A DNA stretch of 64,000 bases from Beta vulgaris subsp. vulgaris (lineage: Eukaryota; Streptophyta; Magnoliopsida; Caryophyllales; Amaranthaceae), in contig NC_079209.1 in the NCBI RefSeq assembly GCF_026745355.1, positions 26,903,214-26,967,213 on the forward strand, in the 5' to 3' direction. Positions within the stretch are counted from its first letter, which is position 1, and every line of letters begins with the position of its first letter. Shown piece by piece: positions 44,401 to 56,574 of the stretch. The notes under the pieces were generated by a model, which saw only the letters and a list, made by a program, of their open reading frames with translations, did no database searches and was not told the origin of the DNA. The position numbers were made by a program, and so were the translations under genes.

Positions 44401-45216
44401 TAGTGTTAACATTATAAAGTACAATATTAAGAAAAGAAATTTTTCCTTACACGGGGCATAGTTCAGGCCTGATAACTAGTTTTGATATGATAAAGTGGCA
44501 TTTAATATTGCATTGGTATTATAAAATCCCAAATATCCTTGATGATAAGTTTGACCTCTAATCTCATATTGCGGTTTTTAGCATCTATGCTCTCAGATAC
44601 TTACACAGTTCAGATAATGTTTACTCCAGTGATCCTGAGCTTATGGTGTAAGAATGAGTTTTCTCTGAGTTATGAACATATATACTCTAGTAAAGTTATG
44701 CTTTCATTTTTGGGGTATTCATGCTAAAACTTCTTATTGAGAGGAAAACCCATGTTAATATTGGATCCATGTTTTTCATATTTTTCAGAAGTTTGACTCC
44801 ATTGTTCCAAAATATGTCGATTATTTACTTGATTCTAATATTGTATTATGTGACTCCGAGGAGAGAAAGTCCTTGTATGATGGGCAATCACTCAGCTTTG
44901 TGACATAGATGCGTTGTCAAAGATGGTAGATCCTACAAAACTACACTTCATGGATCGTATCCATCTAAATCGTTATCTCGTTTTGCATATATAAATTTCC
45001 TATGTGTTTAGGTCAGTCTTTAGAATTTAGCTCATGCTCATAAAGTTATAATCCCATTTATCATTTGCGTGAAGTTATATTTGTGTGCATAAAGTCGCCA
45101 ACCGAAACGCTCTTCCTCAACCTTTTAATCTCTTCCTTATTAGTCATAAATATAATATTTTTCTCATCAGTATTAATATACTTCTAATCTTCTTCTGTAA
45201 TAAATTTCAACCTATA
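44401..45216. other. Intergenic stretch, nothing recognised
   Basis: AT-rich, no gene or element border seen. Ends where the copia C LTR starts. Confidence 0.5.
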
Positions 45217-45888
45217 TGTTGGAGTTAAGGCTTGAAAAGCCTTAGCTTCTTTTATTCTATTGTCCTACATTGCTTGTGGGAGGGAATGCCTCCTTGTTTA
45301 TATATTCCCTCCCTCCTTCCTTTTATTGAGTTGGTACTTGAGATGCTTTTGTGGTTGCATGTCATGTTTGGTTTGGGCTTGCAATCACACGCGCGTGGGC
45401 CGCCCATCCGGACCGGGCCAGGGCCTTGGGCTTTGGGCTTTGGGGAATAAAGTTAACTTAACTAAAGTGTTGGACCCGGGACTGAGCGCGTGTGTGGCGG
45501 CTTTGTGGCCGTTGGAGTTTTGTAATGTTTTGACCGTTACAGGATTGATGGCAATCCCTCATTATCCTCGTATTTACTGCCGTCCATTTTTCTGGCCTGA
45601 TTTTCTCCTATAAATCAGTGCCTCTGATTAGCTTATGAGACACACAAAATAAACACTCTCGTCCTTCTCTTTTCTTCTTCTTTCTTTTCCTGGGTTTCGT
45701 GCTTTTCTCCAAAGCTTAGTGTGCTAGTGGTGGCAGTCTAGGCTATTGTGTTAACATTGGGGAGCGTTCCGGCCAAGATCGATTACCACCATTGTTGGGC
45801 CGTAATTGCTTTCAAGTCAGTCGTCTCCTACCACGACACAATCTTGAAATTCTATCACTTCTGTCATTGCGAACGGTCTGTTCCAACA
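45217..45888 (+). repeat. 5' LTR of copia C
   Basis: Begins TGTTGGAGTTAAGGC and ends TCTGTTCCAACA, with TGTTGGA/TCCAACA inverted ends. 672 bp. TATA box CTATAAATC at 45608-45616, followed by a CT-rich stretch (45660-45700). No standard initiator tRNA-Met PBS follows; the next bases are ATTTGAAAGC. Confidence 0.8.
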
Positions 45889-45915
45889 ATTTGAAAGCAA
45901 TTAGTTTTTTTCGCA

Positions 45916-46608
45916 ATGGCTGAGAGTTCAACCAAATCTTTGGCTCACCTGTCCAAACTTGAGTCCCTTGCGGTAATAACTATAAACGCTGGGCTCAAAA
46001 ACTGCTAATGTTTTTCGAACAGTTGGACATTGATTACGTTCTCTTCTCGGATTGTCCTACTGTTATAGATGCTACAGGTGACTCATCTTCTTCTCCGTCT
46101 GCTGCTGTTATTAAGCTGAATGAGGAACAAATTTTAAAATATGAAAAAGACAATAAAATTGTTCGTTTCCATCTCCTTAATCTGATGACAAATAATCTGT
46201 TTGATTTATTCATGGTGCGTAAGTCATCTAAATTGATATGGGAGGCCCTTCAGAAAAAATATGGGGCTGATGATGCTGGGAAACAGAAGTATGTTGTAGG
46301 AAAGTGGCTGTCTTTCCAAATGGTTGATGACAAACCTGTCATGGACCAAGTTCATGTCTACGAAAATTTGTGTGCAGATGTACTAAATGAAGACATGAAA
46401 TTCTGTGAAGTTTATCCAGGCTAATGTGTTGTTGGAAAAATTTCCTCCATCCTGGAGGGAGTTCCTTAACAATCTTAAACATAGGAAAGAGTTCCTGCCT
46501 CTTAAGGATCTTATCAGTCATATGAGGATTGAAGAGGCAAACCGGATTAAGGATAATCATGAGTCGGTTCTTGTTAATGTTACCAAAGCTAATCTGGTGA
46601 AATCAGCT
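45916..46608 (+). pseudogene. gag: Copia C gag, N-terminal part
   Basis: The ATG at 45916 starts MAESSTKSLAHLSKLESLA. A base change in frame near 45970 leads to a stop at about 46004, while the right frame continues as LMFFEQLDIDYVLFS (46008 onwards), the conserved UBN2 start. The core runs through KSSKLIWEALQKKYGADDAG to 46395. A frameshift near 46405-46417 moves it to a frame with ANVLLEKFPPSWREFLNNLK and RIEEANRIKDN, ending where the array inserted. The same frame resumes after the insert at 56299. Confidence 0.85.
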
Positions 46609-46665
46609 TGTAATAGCCCTGTTTTTAAGAACCTTTATTTAAAAGCTAAAATTGGATAAGACCAT

Positions 46666-46803
46666 CATTCTTAATGGTTAAGAAATCTTGTGGATAAGCA
46701 TCATCATTCTTAATGGTTAAGAAAGCTTGTGGATAAGCATTATCATTCTTAATGGTTAAGAAAGCTTGTGGACAAGGCACTATCTTCTTAATGGTTAAGA
46801 AAG
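46666..46803. repeat. 39-bp tandem repeat in array LTR 1
   Basis: About three and a half copies of a unit beginning ATTCTTAATGGTTAAGAAAG. The equivalents in LTR 2 (50004-50180) and LTR 3 (53359-53535) have about four and a half copies. Confidence 0.92.
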
Positions 46804-47296
46804 GTCAAAGAGGATAAGATCCATCATTCTTATTGGATAAGAAGGCTTCGGAAACCAATAGATAAGTTAGAAAGTCCTTGAGAGCCTTAAACATTAAGAT
46901 TATGAAAATCGTTTGGAGATTGTTTTATTGGGTCACGATGAACTTCCAGTTAAAGAGCCTTTTGGGGTTGAATCCGAGCTCATAACCTAACCAAACATGA
47001 TATATGACATGCTTGGGATGTCTTAAGGTTAAAATAGTCATTTATTCCCAAGAATTACGTGGTTCAATAAGGTAAATTGCTTACATAGTAAAACCTGGCC
47101 AGCTGAAATTACAGCTCAGACCTATCCTCAAAGAAAGCTGCTTAGCAGCTACTCAAGTGTCGATCTCTCAAAGCCCTTTGTATGCATGAAAGCCAACACC
47201 AAAGGCTAATACCTCAAGCAAGAATCACCCAGAAACTCCAAGAAACCGACGTTGCCCAGATTACCTTTCCCTCCTCATTGGGTACCGCCAGAACAG

Positions 47297-47306
47297 TCTA
47301 TAAAAG
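47297..47306 (+). promoter_or_regulatory. TATA box of array LTR 1
   Basis: TCTATAAAAG, about 690 bp into the LTR, within a well-kept GAACAGTCTATAAAAGGC context. Same motif in LTR 2 (50673-50682) and LTR 3 (54028-54037). It would make U3 about 0.7 kb and leave an unusually long R-U5 of about 2.3 kb. Confidence 0.6.
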
Positions 47307-49594
47307 GCTGTTCTGGGTTTTCGTCTCCTTTCTCTTATTTTCTCCTCTTGGACACCTACTTTTCTCTACATAGAACTCTTCTTAACATCCATACAAAGTA
47401 GTACAAGCTTTGGTTCCAACCTTTAGACCATAAAATCATATAGAAAACCTTGCTGAAAGATCACATAAGTTGTTGTAAGTTCAACAGTTTACACCTCTTG
47501 TATTTAAGCTGAGTTTTTCATATCTATAAGCTTGTTGAAACTAATCTTTAGCATTTCATACATTCAGGGGAAGCTGTAGGAGTAGTTAACCAAGTGGATT
47601 AAGGAATTTCGTGGCTTTAAGCATCCTTAGGTCAGGTATACACTTAGTTTGGTTTTAACCTAGAGATTTTCATACCTATGGTTAGGTGATTGTTTCTTTC
47701 TTGTGTAAAGTATGTTTATGAAATGAATTTACTTATGATGTCTATTTTATTATGTGTATATTAAGTTTGTAACATGGATTTACCATGCTAAGGTTCATTA
47801 GAGATGTTTTATTTAACCTAAATAACACTTATACACTAAGTAATACGATTATGTTTCTTACTGGAATGTGTTTAGTACATGGACTTGTGGAGTAATTGTG
47901 ATGATTGAGGTGGAGTTCTTATGTTATTGTTGTTGTGAAATTGTTGTGGTGGTTGTGGTGAAGTTGTTGTGGAGTTGCTATTGTTGTTGTTGTTGTTCTG
48001 TTGTAGTAGTGTTGTTGGGTTATTGTTGTTCTGTCATTGTGGTTGTGGTGGAGTTGCTGTGAAGTGGTTTCCTATTGTTGTTGTTGCGCCATTGTTATGG
48101 TTGTTGTTGTAGTTGTGGTGGCCATTGTGGAGTAGTTGTGATGGTTGTGGTAGATTTATTATGTTATTGTTCTGTTGTTGTGGTGATGTTGTGATGGGTT
48201 ATAGTTAAAATAGTTTACTAGTTTGGAAGATGAATTATTTTGGATATGATTAAAAGGTTACGATGATGTGTCCAGAGCTAGTATCATGTGGTTTATAGTT
48301 TAAGTATATATATCCAAAGTTTAAGTATATATATCCAAAGTATTCAGTAGAACAATATGGTTCAACTTGTTATTATGATTCAAGAAGTTGGAGTGATGAA
48401 TTTGGGAATATGTTTTACTTAGGTTTGTTATGAACATAGTAGGTGGTGGTTTCTATTGTTGGTTGTGCTGATGTATTGTGGTTGTGTTGTTCTGCTATTG
48501 TGCTTAATGTTGTATTATTGGTGTTGGTGTTATTGGTTGTGGTGGAGGTGATATTATTGTTGTTTGTGATGTTGTTATTATGTTGTTGTTGTATCGTTCT
48601 TATTGGATAGTCGTTGTTGATGATGCGAGGGAAGTCATAATCATAGAATTGAGAGACTGTTATAATTATTGTGGTTGGAGTTGATATGTATGAAGTCGAG
48701 TTATGAGTTATAGAAATGACTTCATTAATTTCTAATTGCGGGATTCAGTTTGATTAACATAATGGTTGCGTTAGAAGAAGATTGGTTATTGATTATTGTT
48801 ATTGTTATGAGTATTGAGGTTTAAAGTATAAATCATTAAATATCTTATTTTACACATATGAAAGTGAGGCATGAATATGCACCCCGAGTTAGGGCGGGTA
48901 GAGTCCCTAACTGTTGCCTTCCAGGAAGGGCGAATTCCTGGCATTATAGGACATGTCCGGTTAAGTCTTGCAAGCAGAACAATAAAAGGCGGGGTGACGA
49001 CCCTCAATAGTTTGGAGACAACTGGTACTGCGTGGTACCTCTCTTCACTCGCGTTAATGCCAAACGATTGATTTTATGAAACAATAATAACTGAGTTAAA
49101 TGTGATTATCTGTTATTATAACTATGTGATAATTAGTTTTCAAAATACATCTAAAATTATAATTTCTATTACACAGTGTGTACTCAGCTTTGCTGATAGT
49201 GTTGTCATTTCTGTGGCCTGTCACTTGGTGGGTGGCAGAGTCAAACATTGTTGCAGGTTTGGTGTTGTGAGCTCAGGATGTTGAAGTGAAGCAAGATAAA
49301 GATGTCGTCGTAGCTTATGGATTGAGTTAGTATTTTAGATAGTCAATTATGGAATAGTTTCTAATATACTTCGTTGTATACAATATTTGGGAATATTAGT
49401 CAAGATATCGGTGTAATTGAAGTCTTATATAAAGGATTATGTTTTGTTGGGCCAATAACCCACAGGTCCAGGATTGTTTTCTAGGCTATGTTTCCGCTGC
49501 GAGTAAATATTTAATTCGAGGCTTATTAAGCGTTGATTGTAATTAGTGAATATTAAGTGTATTTACCTAGCAGCTCGGGGATCGGGTTGTTACA

Positions 49595-49945
49595 AATGGT
49601 AACAGAGCAACCTTGCGACCGTATGCCTAGTTGGCTACCTAGCAAGGGTAAAAGATTGTTGGGAATGTTTATCTGTTACTTGGGTAATTAGAGTTCAAGT
49701 TCTGATCTATAGAATAAGAATAAGAGTCTAGATTAGTGTAAAACTTTGAGAATAAGAGTATGGAATTCAAAGTTGTAAATTGAGGATATTTGAAATCCAT
49801 TTGTTGGGAATATTAAGAACTTTTTCATAGAAATTTAGTAAAGACTATCAGAGGCTGTAGTGCTTGATATATGGACACTTAAGGTTGATCTATGAGTTTA
49901 TGTTTTGAAGTTTCGAGAACGAAACTTATTTTAAGGGTGGTAGTA
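49595..49945 (+). other. Array internal domain 1, PBS to PPT, non-coding
   Basis: 351 bp. PBS TGGTAACAGAGC at 49597-49608 matches initiator tRNA-Met with one mismatch. The domain ends with TTTTAAGGGTGGTAGTA, the purine tract before the next LTR. No open frame of note. It differs from domain 2 at only a few positions. Confidence 0.9.
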
Positions 49946-52900
49946 TGTAATAACCCTGTTTTTAAGAACCTTTATTTAAAAGCGAAAAGTGTATAAGACC
50001 AACATTCTTAATGGTTAAGAAAGCTTGTGGATAGGCATCATCATTCTTAATGGTTAAGAAAGCTTGTGGATAAGTATTATCATTCTTAATGGTTAAGAAA
50101 GCTTGTGGATAAGCATTATCATTCTTAATGGTTAAGAAAGATTGTGGACAAGACACTATCTTCTTAATGGTTAAGAAAGGTCAAAGAGGATAAGAACCAT
50201 CATTTTTATTGGATAAGAAGGCTTCGGAAACCAATAGATAAGTTAGAAAGTCCTTGAGAGCCTTAAACATTAAGATTATGAAAATTGTTTGGAGATTGTT
50301 TTATCGAGTAACGATGAACTTCCAGTTAAAGAGCCTTTCGGGGTTGAATCCGAGCTCATAACCTAACCAAACTTGATATATGACATGCTTGAGATGTCTT
50401 AAGGTTAAAATAGTCATTTATGCCCAAGAATTACATGGCTCAATAAGGTAAATTGCTTACATAGTAAAACCTGGCCAGCTGAAATTACAACTCAGACCTA
50501 TCCTCAAAGAAAGCTGCTTAGCTGCGACTCAATTGTCGATCTCTCAAAGCCCTTTGTATGCATGAAAGCCAACACCAAAGGCTAACACCTCAACCAAGAA
50601 TCACCCAGAAACTCCAAGAAACCGACGTTGCCTAGATCACCTTTCCCTCCTCCTTGGATACCGCCAGAACAGTCTATAAAAGGCTGTTATGGGTTTTCGT
50701 CTCCTTTCTCTTATTTTCTCCTCTTGGACACCCACTTTTCTTTTACATAGAACTCTTCTAAACATCCATACAAAGTAGTACAAGCTTTGGTTCTAACCTT
50801 TAGACTATAAAATCATATAGAAAACCTTGCTGAAAGATCACATAAGTTGTTGTAAGTTCAACAGTTTACACCTCTTGTATTTAAGCTTAGTTTTTCATAT
50901 CTATAAGCTTGTTGAAACTAATCTTTAGCATTTTATACATTCAGGGGAAGTTGTAGGAGTAGTTAACCAAGTGAATTAAGGAATTTCGTGGCTTTAAGAA
51001 TCCTTAGTTAAGGTATACACTTAGTTTGGTTTTAACCTAGAGATTTCCATACCCATAGTTAGGTGATTGTTTCTTTCTGGTGTAAAGCATGTTTATGAAA
51101 TGAATTTACTTATGATGTGTATTTTATTATGTGTATATTAAGTTTGTAACATGGATATAACATGCTAAGGTTCGTTAGAGATGTTTTATTTGACCTAAAC
51201 AACACTTATACACTAAGTAATACGATTATGCTTCTTACTGGAATGTGTTTAGTACATGAACTTGTGGAGTAATTGTGATGATTGAGGTGGAGTTCTTATG
51301 TTATTGTTGTTGTGGAGTTGTAGGGGTGGTTGTGGTGAAGTTGTTGTAGAATTGCTATTGTTGTTGTTGTTGTTCTGTTGTAGTAGTGTTGTTGGGTTAT
51401 TGTTGTTCTGTCATTGTGGTTGTGGTGGAGTTGCTGTGAAGTGGTTGCCTATTGTTGTTGTTGCGCCATTGTTATGGTTGTTGTTGTAGTTGTGGTGGCC
51501 ATTGTGGAGTAGTTGTGATTGTTGTGGTAGATTTATTATGTTGTTGTTCTGTTGTTGTGGTGATGTTGTGGTGGGTTATAGTTAAAATAGTTTACTAGTT
51601 TGGAAGATGAATTGATTTGAATATGATTAAAAAGGTTACGATGATGTGTCTAGAGCTAGTAGCATGTGGTTTACAGTTTAAGTATATATATCCAAAGTAT
51701 TCAGTAAAACAATATGGTTCATCTTGTTATTATGATTCAAGAAGTTGGAGTGATGAATTTGGGAATATGATTTACTTAGGTTTGTTATGAACATAGTAGG
51801 TGGTGGTTTCTGTTGTTGGTTGTGGTGATGTATTGTGGTTGTGTTGTTCTGCTATTGTGCTTAATGTTGTCTTATTGGTGTTGGTGTTATTATTGGTGGT
51901 GGAGGTGGTATTATTGTTGTTTGTGCTGTTGTTATTATGTTGTTGTTGTATCGTTCTTATTGGATAGTCGTTGTTGATGATGGTGAGGGAAGTCATAATC
52001 TTAGAATTGGGAGGCTGTTATAATTATTGTAATTGGAGTTGATATGTATGAAGTCGAGTTATGAGTTATGGGAATGACTTCATTAATTTCTAATTGCGGG
52101 ATTCAGTTTGATTAACATAATGGTTGCGTTAGAAGCAGATTGGTTGTTGATTATTGTTATTGTTATGAGTATTGAGGTTTAAAGTATAAATCATTTTTAT
52201 CTTATTTTACACATAAGAAAGTGAGGCATGAACATGCACCCCGAGTTAGGGCGGGTAGAGTCCCTAACTGTTGCCTTCCAGGAAGGGCGAATTCCTGGCG
52301 TTATAGGACATGTCCGGTTAAGTCTTGCAAGCAAAACAATAAAAGGCAGGGTGACGAACCTCTATAGTTTGGAGACAGCTGGTACTGCGTGGTACCCCTC
52401 TTCACTCGCGTTCATGCCAAACGATTGATTTTATGAAACTATAATAACTGAGTTAAATGTGATTATCTGTTATTATAACTATGTGATAATTAGTTTTCAA
52501 AATACACCTAAACTTGTAATTTCTATTACATAGTGTGTACTCAGCTTTGCTGATAGTGTTGTCATTTCTGTTGCCTGTCACTTGGTGGGTGGCAGAGTCA
52601 AACATTTGTTGCAGTTTGGTGTTGTGAGCTCAGGATGTTGAAGTGGCAAGATAAAGATGTCGTCGTAGCTTATGGATTGAGTTAGTATTTTAGATAGTCA
52701 ATTATGGAATAGTTTCTAATATACTTCGTTGTATACAATATTTGGGAATATTAGTCAAGATATCGGTGTAATTGAAGTCTTATATAAAGGATTTTGTTTT
52801 GTTGGGCCAATAACCCACAGGTCCAGGATTGTTTTCTAGGCTATGTTTCCGCTGCGAGTAAATATTTAATTCGAGGCTTATTAAGCGTTGATTGTAATTA

Positions 52901-52949
52901 GTTAATATTAAGTGTATTTACCTAGCAGCTCGGGGATCGGGTTGTTACA
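49946..52949 (+). repeat. Array LTR 2
   Basis: 3004 bp. Starts TGTAATAACCCTG (LTRs 1 and 3 have TGTAATAGCCCTG). Same internal order: 39-bp repeats 50004-50180, TATA 50673-50682, GTT-rich block 51295-51565. A private change ATCATTTTTATC (about 52190) replaces ATCATTAAATATC of LTRs 1 and 3. Confidence 0.93.
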
Positions 52950-53300
52950 AATGGTAACAGAGCAACCTTGCGACCGTATGCCTAGTTGGCTACCTAGCGA
53001 GGGTAAAAGATCGTTGGGAATGTTTATCTGTTACTTGGGTAATTAGAGTTCAAGTTCTGATCTATAGAATAAGAATAAGAGTCTAGATTAGTGTAAAACT
53101 TTGAGAATAAGAGTATGGAATTCAAAGTTGTAAATTGAGGATATTTGAAATCCATTTGTTGGGAATATTAAGAACTTTTTCATAGAAATTTAGTAAAGAC
53201 TATCAGAGGCTGTAGTGCTTGATATATGGACACTTAAGGTTGATCTATGAGTTTATGTTTTGAAGTTTCGAGGACGAAACTTATTTTAAGGGTGGTAGTA
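52950..53300 (+). other. Array internal domain 2, PBS to PPT, non-coding
   Basis: 351 bp. PBS TGGTAACAGAGC at 52952-52963. Carries GAAGTTTCGAGGACGAAAC near the 3' end, then TTTTAAGGGTGGTAGTA. Same length as domain 1. Confidence 0.9.
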
Positions 53301-56293
53301 TGTAATAGCCCTGTTTTTAAGAACCTTTATTTAAAAGCGAAAAGTGTATAAGACCAACAATCTTAATGGTTAAGAAAGCTTGTGGATAGGCATCATCATT
53401 CTTAATGGTTAAGAAAGCTTGTGGATAAGCATTATCATTCTTAATGGTTAAGAAAGCTTGTGGATAAGCATTATCATTCTTAATGGTTAAGAAAGATTGT
53501 GGACAAGGCACTATCTTCTTAATGGTTAAGAAAGGTCAAAGAGGATAAGAACCATCATTCTTATTGGATAAGAAGGCTTCGGAAACCAATAGATAAGTTA
53601 GAAAGTCCTTGAGAGCCTTAAACATTAAGATTATGAAAATCTTTTGGAGATTGTTTTATCGGGTAACGATGAACTTCCAGTTAAAGAGCCTTTTGGGGTT
53701 GAATCCGAGCTCATAAATTAACCAAACTTGATATATGACATGCTTGGGATGTCTTAAGGTTAAATTATTCATTTATGCCCAAGAATTACGTGGCTCAATA
53801 AGGTAAATTGCTTACATAGTAAAACCTGGCCAGCTGAAATTACAGCTCAGACCTATCCTCAAATAAAGCTGCTTAGCAGCTACTCAAGTGTCGATCTCTC
53901 AAAGCCCTTTGTATGCATGAAAGCCAACACCAAAGGCTAACACCTCAAGCAAGAATCACCCAGAAACTCCAAGAAATCGACGTTTCCCAGATCACCTTTC
54001 CCTCCTCCTTGGGTACCGCCAGAACAGTCTATAAAAGGCTGTTCTGGGTTTTCGTCTCCTTTCTCTTATTTTGTCCTCTTGGACACCCACTTTTCTCTAC
54101 ATAGAACTCTTCTAAACATTCATACAAAGTAGTACAAGCGTTGGTTCCAACCTTTAGACCATAAAATCATATAGCAAACCTTGATGAAAGATCACATAAG
54201 TTGTTGTAAGTTTAACAATTTACACCTCTTGTATTTAAGCTTAGTTTTTCATATGTATAAGCTTGATGAAACTAATGTTTAGCATTTTATACATTCAGGG
54301 GAAGCTGTTAGAGTAGTTAACCAAGTGGATTAAGGAATTTCGTGTCTTTAAGCATCCTTAGTTTAGGTATACACTTAGTTTGGTTTTAACCTAGAGATTT
54401 CCATACCTATAGTTAGGTGATTGTTTCTTTCTGGTGTAAAGCATGTTTATGAAATGAATTTACTTATGATGTGTATTTTATTATGTGTATATTAAGTTTA
54501 TAACATGGATATAGCATGCTAAGGTTCATTAGAGATGTTTTATTTGACCTAAACAACACTTATACACTAAGTAATACGATTATGCTTCTTACTGGAATTT
54601 TTTTAGTACATGGACTTGTGGAGTAATTGTGATGATTGAGGTGGAGTTCTTATGTTATTGTTGTTGTGGAGTTGTTGTGGTGGTTGTGGTGAAGTTGTTG
54701 TGGAGTTGCTATTGTTGTTGTTGTTGTTCTGTTGTAGTAGTGTTGTTGGGTTATTGTTGTTCTGTCATTGTGGTTGTTGTGAAGTTGTTGCCTATTGTTG
54801 TTGTTGCGCCGTTGTTATGGTTGTTGTTGTAGTTGTGGTGGCCAATGTGGAGTAGGTGTGATGGTTGTGGTAGATTTATTATGTTGTTGTTATGTTGTTG
54901 TGGTGATGTTGTGGTGGGTTACAGTTAAAATAGTTTACTAGTTTGGAAGATGAATTAGTTTGGATATGATTAAAAAGGTTACGATGATGTGGCCAGAGCT
55001 AGTATCATGTGGTTTACAATTTAAGTATATATATCCAAAGTATTTAGTAGAACAATATGGTTCATCTTGTTATTATGATTCAAGACGTTGGAGTGATGAA
55101 TTTGGGAATATGATTTACTTACGCTTGTTATGAACATAGTAGGTGGTGGTTTCTGTTGTTGGTTGTGCTGATGTATTGTGGTTGTGTTGTTATGCTATTG
55201 TGCTTAATGTTGTGTTATTGGTGTTGGTGTTATTGTTGGTGGTGGAGGTGGTATTATTGTTGTTTGTGCTGTTGTTATTATGTTGTTGTTGTATCGTTCT
55301 TATTGGATAGTCGTTGGTGATGATGCGAGGGAAGTCTTAATCTTAGAATTGGGAGACTTTTATAATTATTGTAGTTGGAGTTTATATGTATGAAGTCGAG
55401 TTATGAGTTATGGGAATGACCTCATTAATTTCTAATTGCGGGATTCAGTTTGATTAACATAATGGTTGCGTTAGAAGAAGATTGGTTGTTGATTATTGTT
55501 ATTGTTATGAGTATTGAGGTTCAAAGTATAAATCATTAAATATCTTATTTTACACATATGAAAGTGAGACATGAACATGCACCCCGAGTTAGGGTGGGTA
55601 GAGTCCCTAAATGTTGCCTTCCAGGAAGGGCGAATTTCTGGCATTATAGGACATGTCCGGTTAAGTCTTGCAAGCAGAACAATAAAAGGCGGGGTGACGA
55701 CCCTCAATAGTTTGGAGACAGCTGGTACTGCGTGGTACCCCTCTTCACTCGCGTTCATGCCAAACGATTGATTTTATGAAACAATAATAACTGAGTTAAA
55801 TGTGATTATCTGTTATTATAACTATGTGATAATTAGTTTTCAAAATACACCTAAACTTGTAATTCTATTACATAGTGTATACTTAGCTTTGCTGATATTG
55901 TTGTCATTTCTGTGGCCTGTCACATGGTGGGTGGCAGAGTCAAACATTGTTGCAGGTTTGGTGTTGTGAGCTCAGGATGTTGAAGTGAAGCAAGATAAAG
56001 ATGTCGTCGTAGCTTATGGATTGAGTTAGTATTTTAGATAGTCAATTATGGAATAGTTTCTAATATACTTCGTTGTATACAATATTTGGGAATATTAGTC
56101 AAGATATCGATGTAATTGAAGTCTTATATAAAGGATTTTGTTTTGTTGGGCCAATAACCCACAGGTCCAGGATTGTTTTCTAGGCTATGTTTCCGCTGCG
56201 AGTAAATATTTAATTCGAGGCTTATTAAGCGTTGATTGTGATTAGTGAATATTAAGTGTATTTACCTAGCAGCTCGGGGATCGGGCCGTTACA
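53301..56293 (+). repeat. Array LTR 3
   Basis: 2993 bp. 39-bp repeats 53359-53535, TATA 54028-54037, GTT-rich block 54650-54915 with a short private deletion in the GTGGTGGAGTTGCTG part. Ends GGGCCGTTACA at 56293, then the CAACT target copy and the resumed copia gag. Confidence 0.93.
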
Positions 56294-56574
56294 CAACTGC
56301 TGCTACAGGTTCTGATAAGTTCAAAGGTAAGGGTAACAAGGTCATCAAAAAAGGTAAGAAGCAAGGGAAATTCAACAAACCGAATGGTAAGATACAATAG
56401 AGGACTATTTTGTGCTATGTATGCGGCAAGCCTGATCATAAGGCTTATCAGTGTCCTCAACGCCAAGGGTCTGTCCAAAAGGAATCACCTTAGGCTAACC
56501 TTGTTATATCTGATGATGTTATTGCTACTGTGGTGGTTGAAGCAAACCTAGTCGAAAACAGTTTTAAGTGAATT
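56294..56574 (+). pseudogene. gag: Copia C gag, C-terminal part with zinc knuckle
   Basis: The gag frame resumes with a Lys/Gly-rich basic stretch (GSDKFKGKGNKVIKKGKK). A CCHC knuckle CYVCGKPDHKAYQCP begins at 56413. Three in-frame stops are seen: TAG 56398-56400, TAG near 56491, and TGA 56569-56571 just before the protease. All three are one transition away from CAG or TGG, consistent with decay of methylated cytosines. Confidence 0.82.

Larger units (their letters stand above)
46609..49594 (+). repeat. Array LTR 1
   Basis: 2986 bp. In order: a 39-bp tandem repeat (46666-46803), TATA box (47297-47306), GTT/GGT-rich block (47925-48190), a GC-richer block around 48880-49060, and the end GGATCGGGTTGTTACA. 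It has one 39-bp unit fewer than LTRs 2 and 3 and a private 21-bp duplication of AAGTATATATATCCAAAG near 48303-48340. Confidence 0.93.
46609..56293 (+). mobile_element. Tandem giant-LTR, non-coding LTR element: LTR-int-LTR-int-LTR
   Basis: Three LTRs of 2986, 3004 and 2993 bp alternate with two internal domains of exactly 351 bp. Each LTR begins TGTAATARCCCTGTTTTTAA and ends in GTTACA. Each internal domain starts with a PBS and ends with a purine tract. The whole is flanked by CAGCT (46604-46608) and CAACT (56294-56298), a 5-bp duplication with one change, so it entered the copia gag as one insertion or was expanded afterwards in place. No gag or pol is present. The internal 3' end GAAGTTTCGAGGACGAAAC is the wording found at the end of pol in Tekay/Del chromoviruses, which suggests a parasite of that lineage. 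Confidence 0.92.

Noticed and set aside
47868..48062. Cys/Val-rich frames in the GTT-rich block of the array LTRs
   Set aside because: Simple-sequence translation; repeated in all three LTRs, with changes that do not respect codons.
48871..49071. 66-codon ATG frame present in all three array LTRs (also 52228 and 55571)
   Set aside because: The three LTRs are recent near-identical copies, so conservation says nothing. The stretch is a GC-richer LTR block, and no protein family is recognised.
49962..50156. Minus-strand frame with a repeated FLTIKND unit in the array LTRs
   Set aside because: The 13-residue period is the 39-bp DNA repeat. It occurs only in LTR sequence and has no start context or domain.
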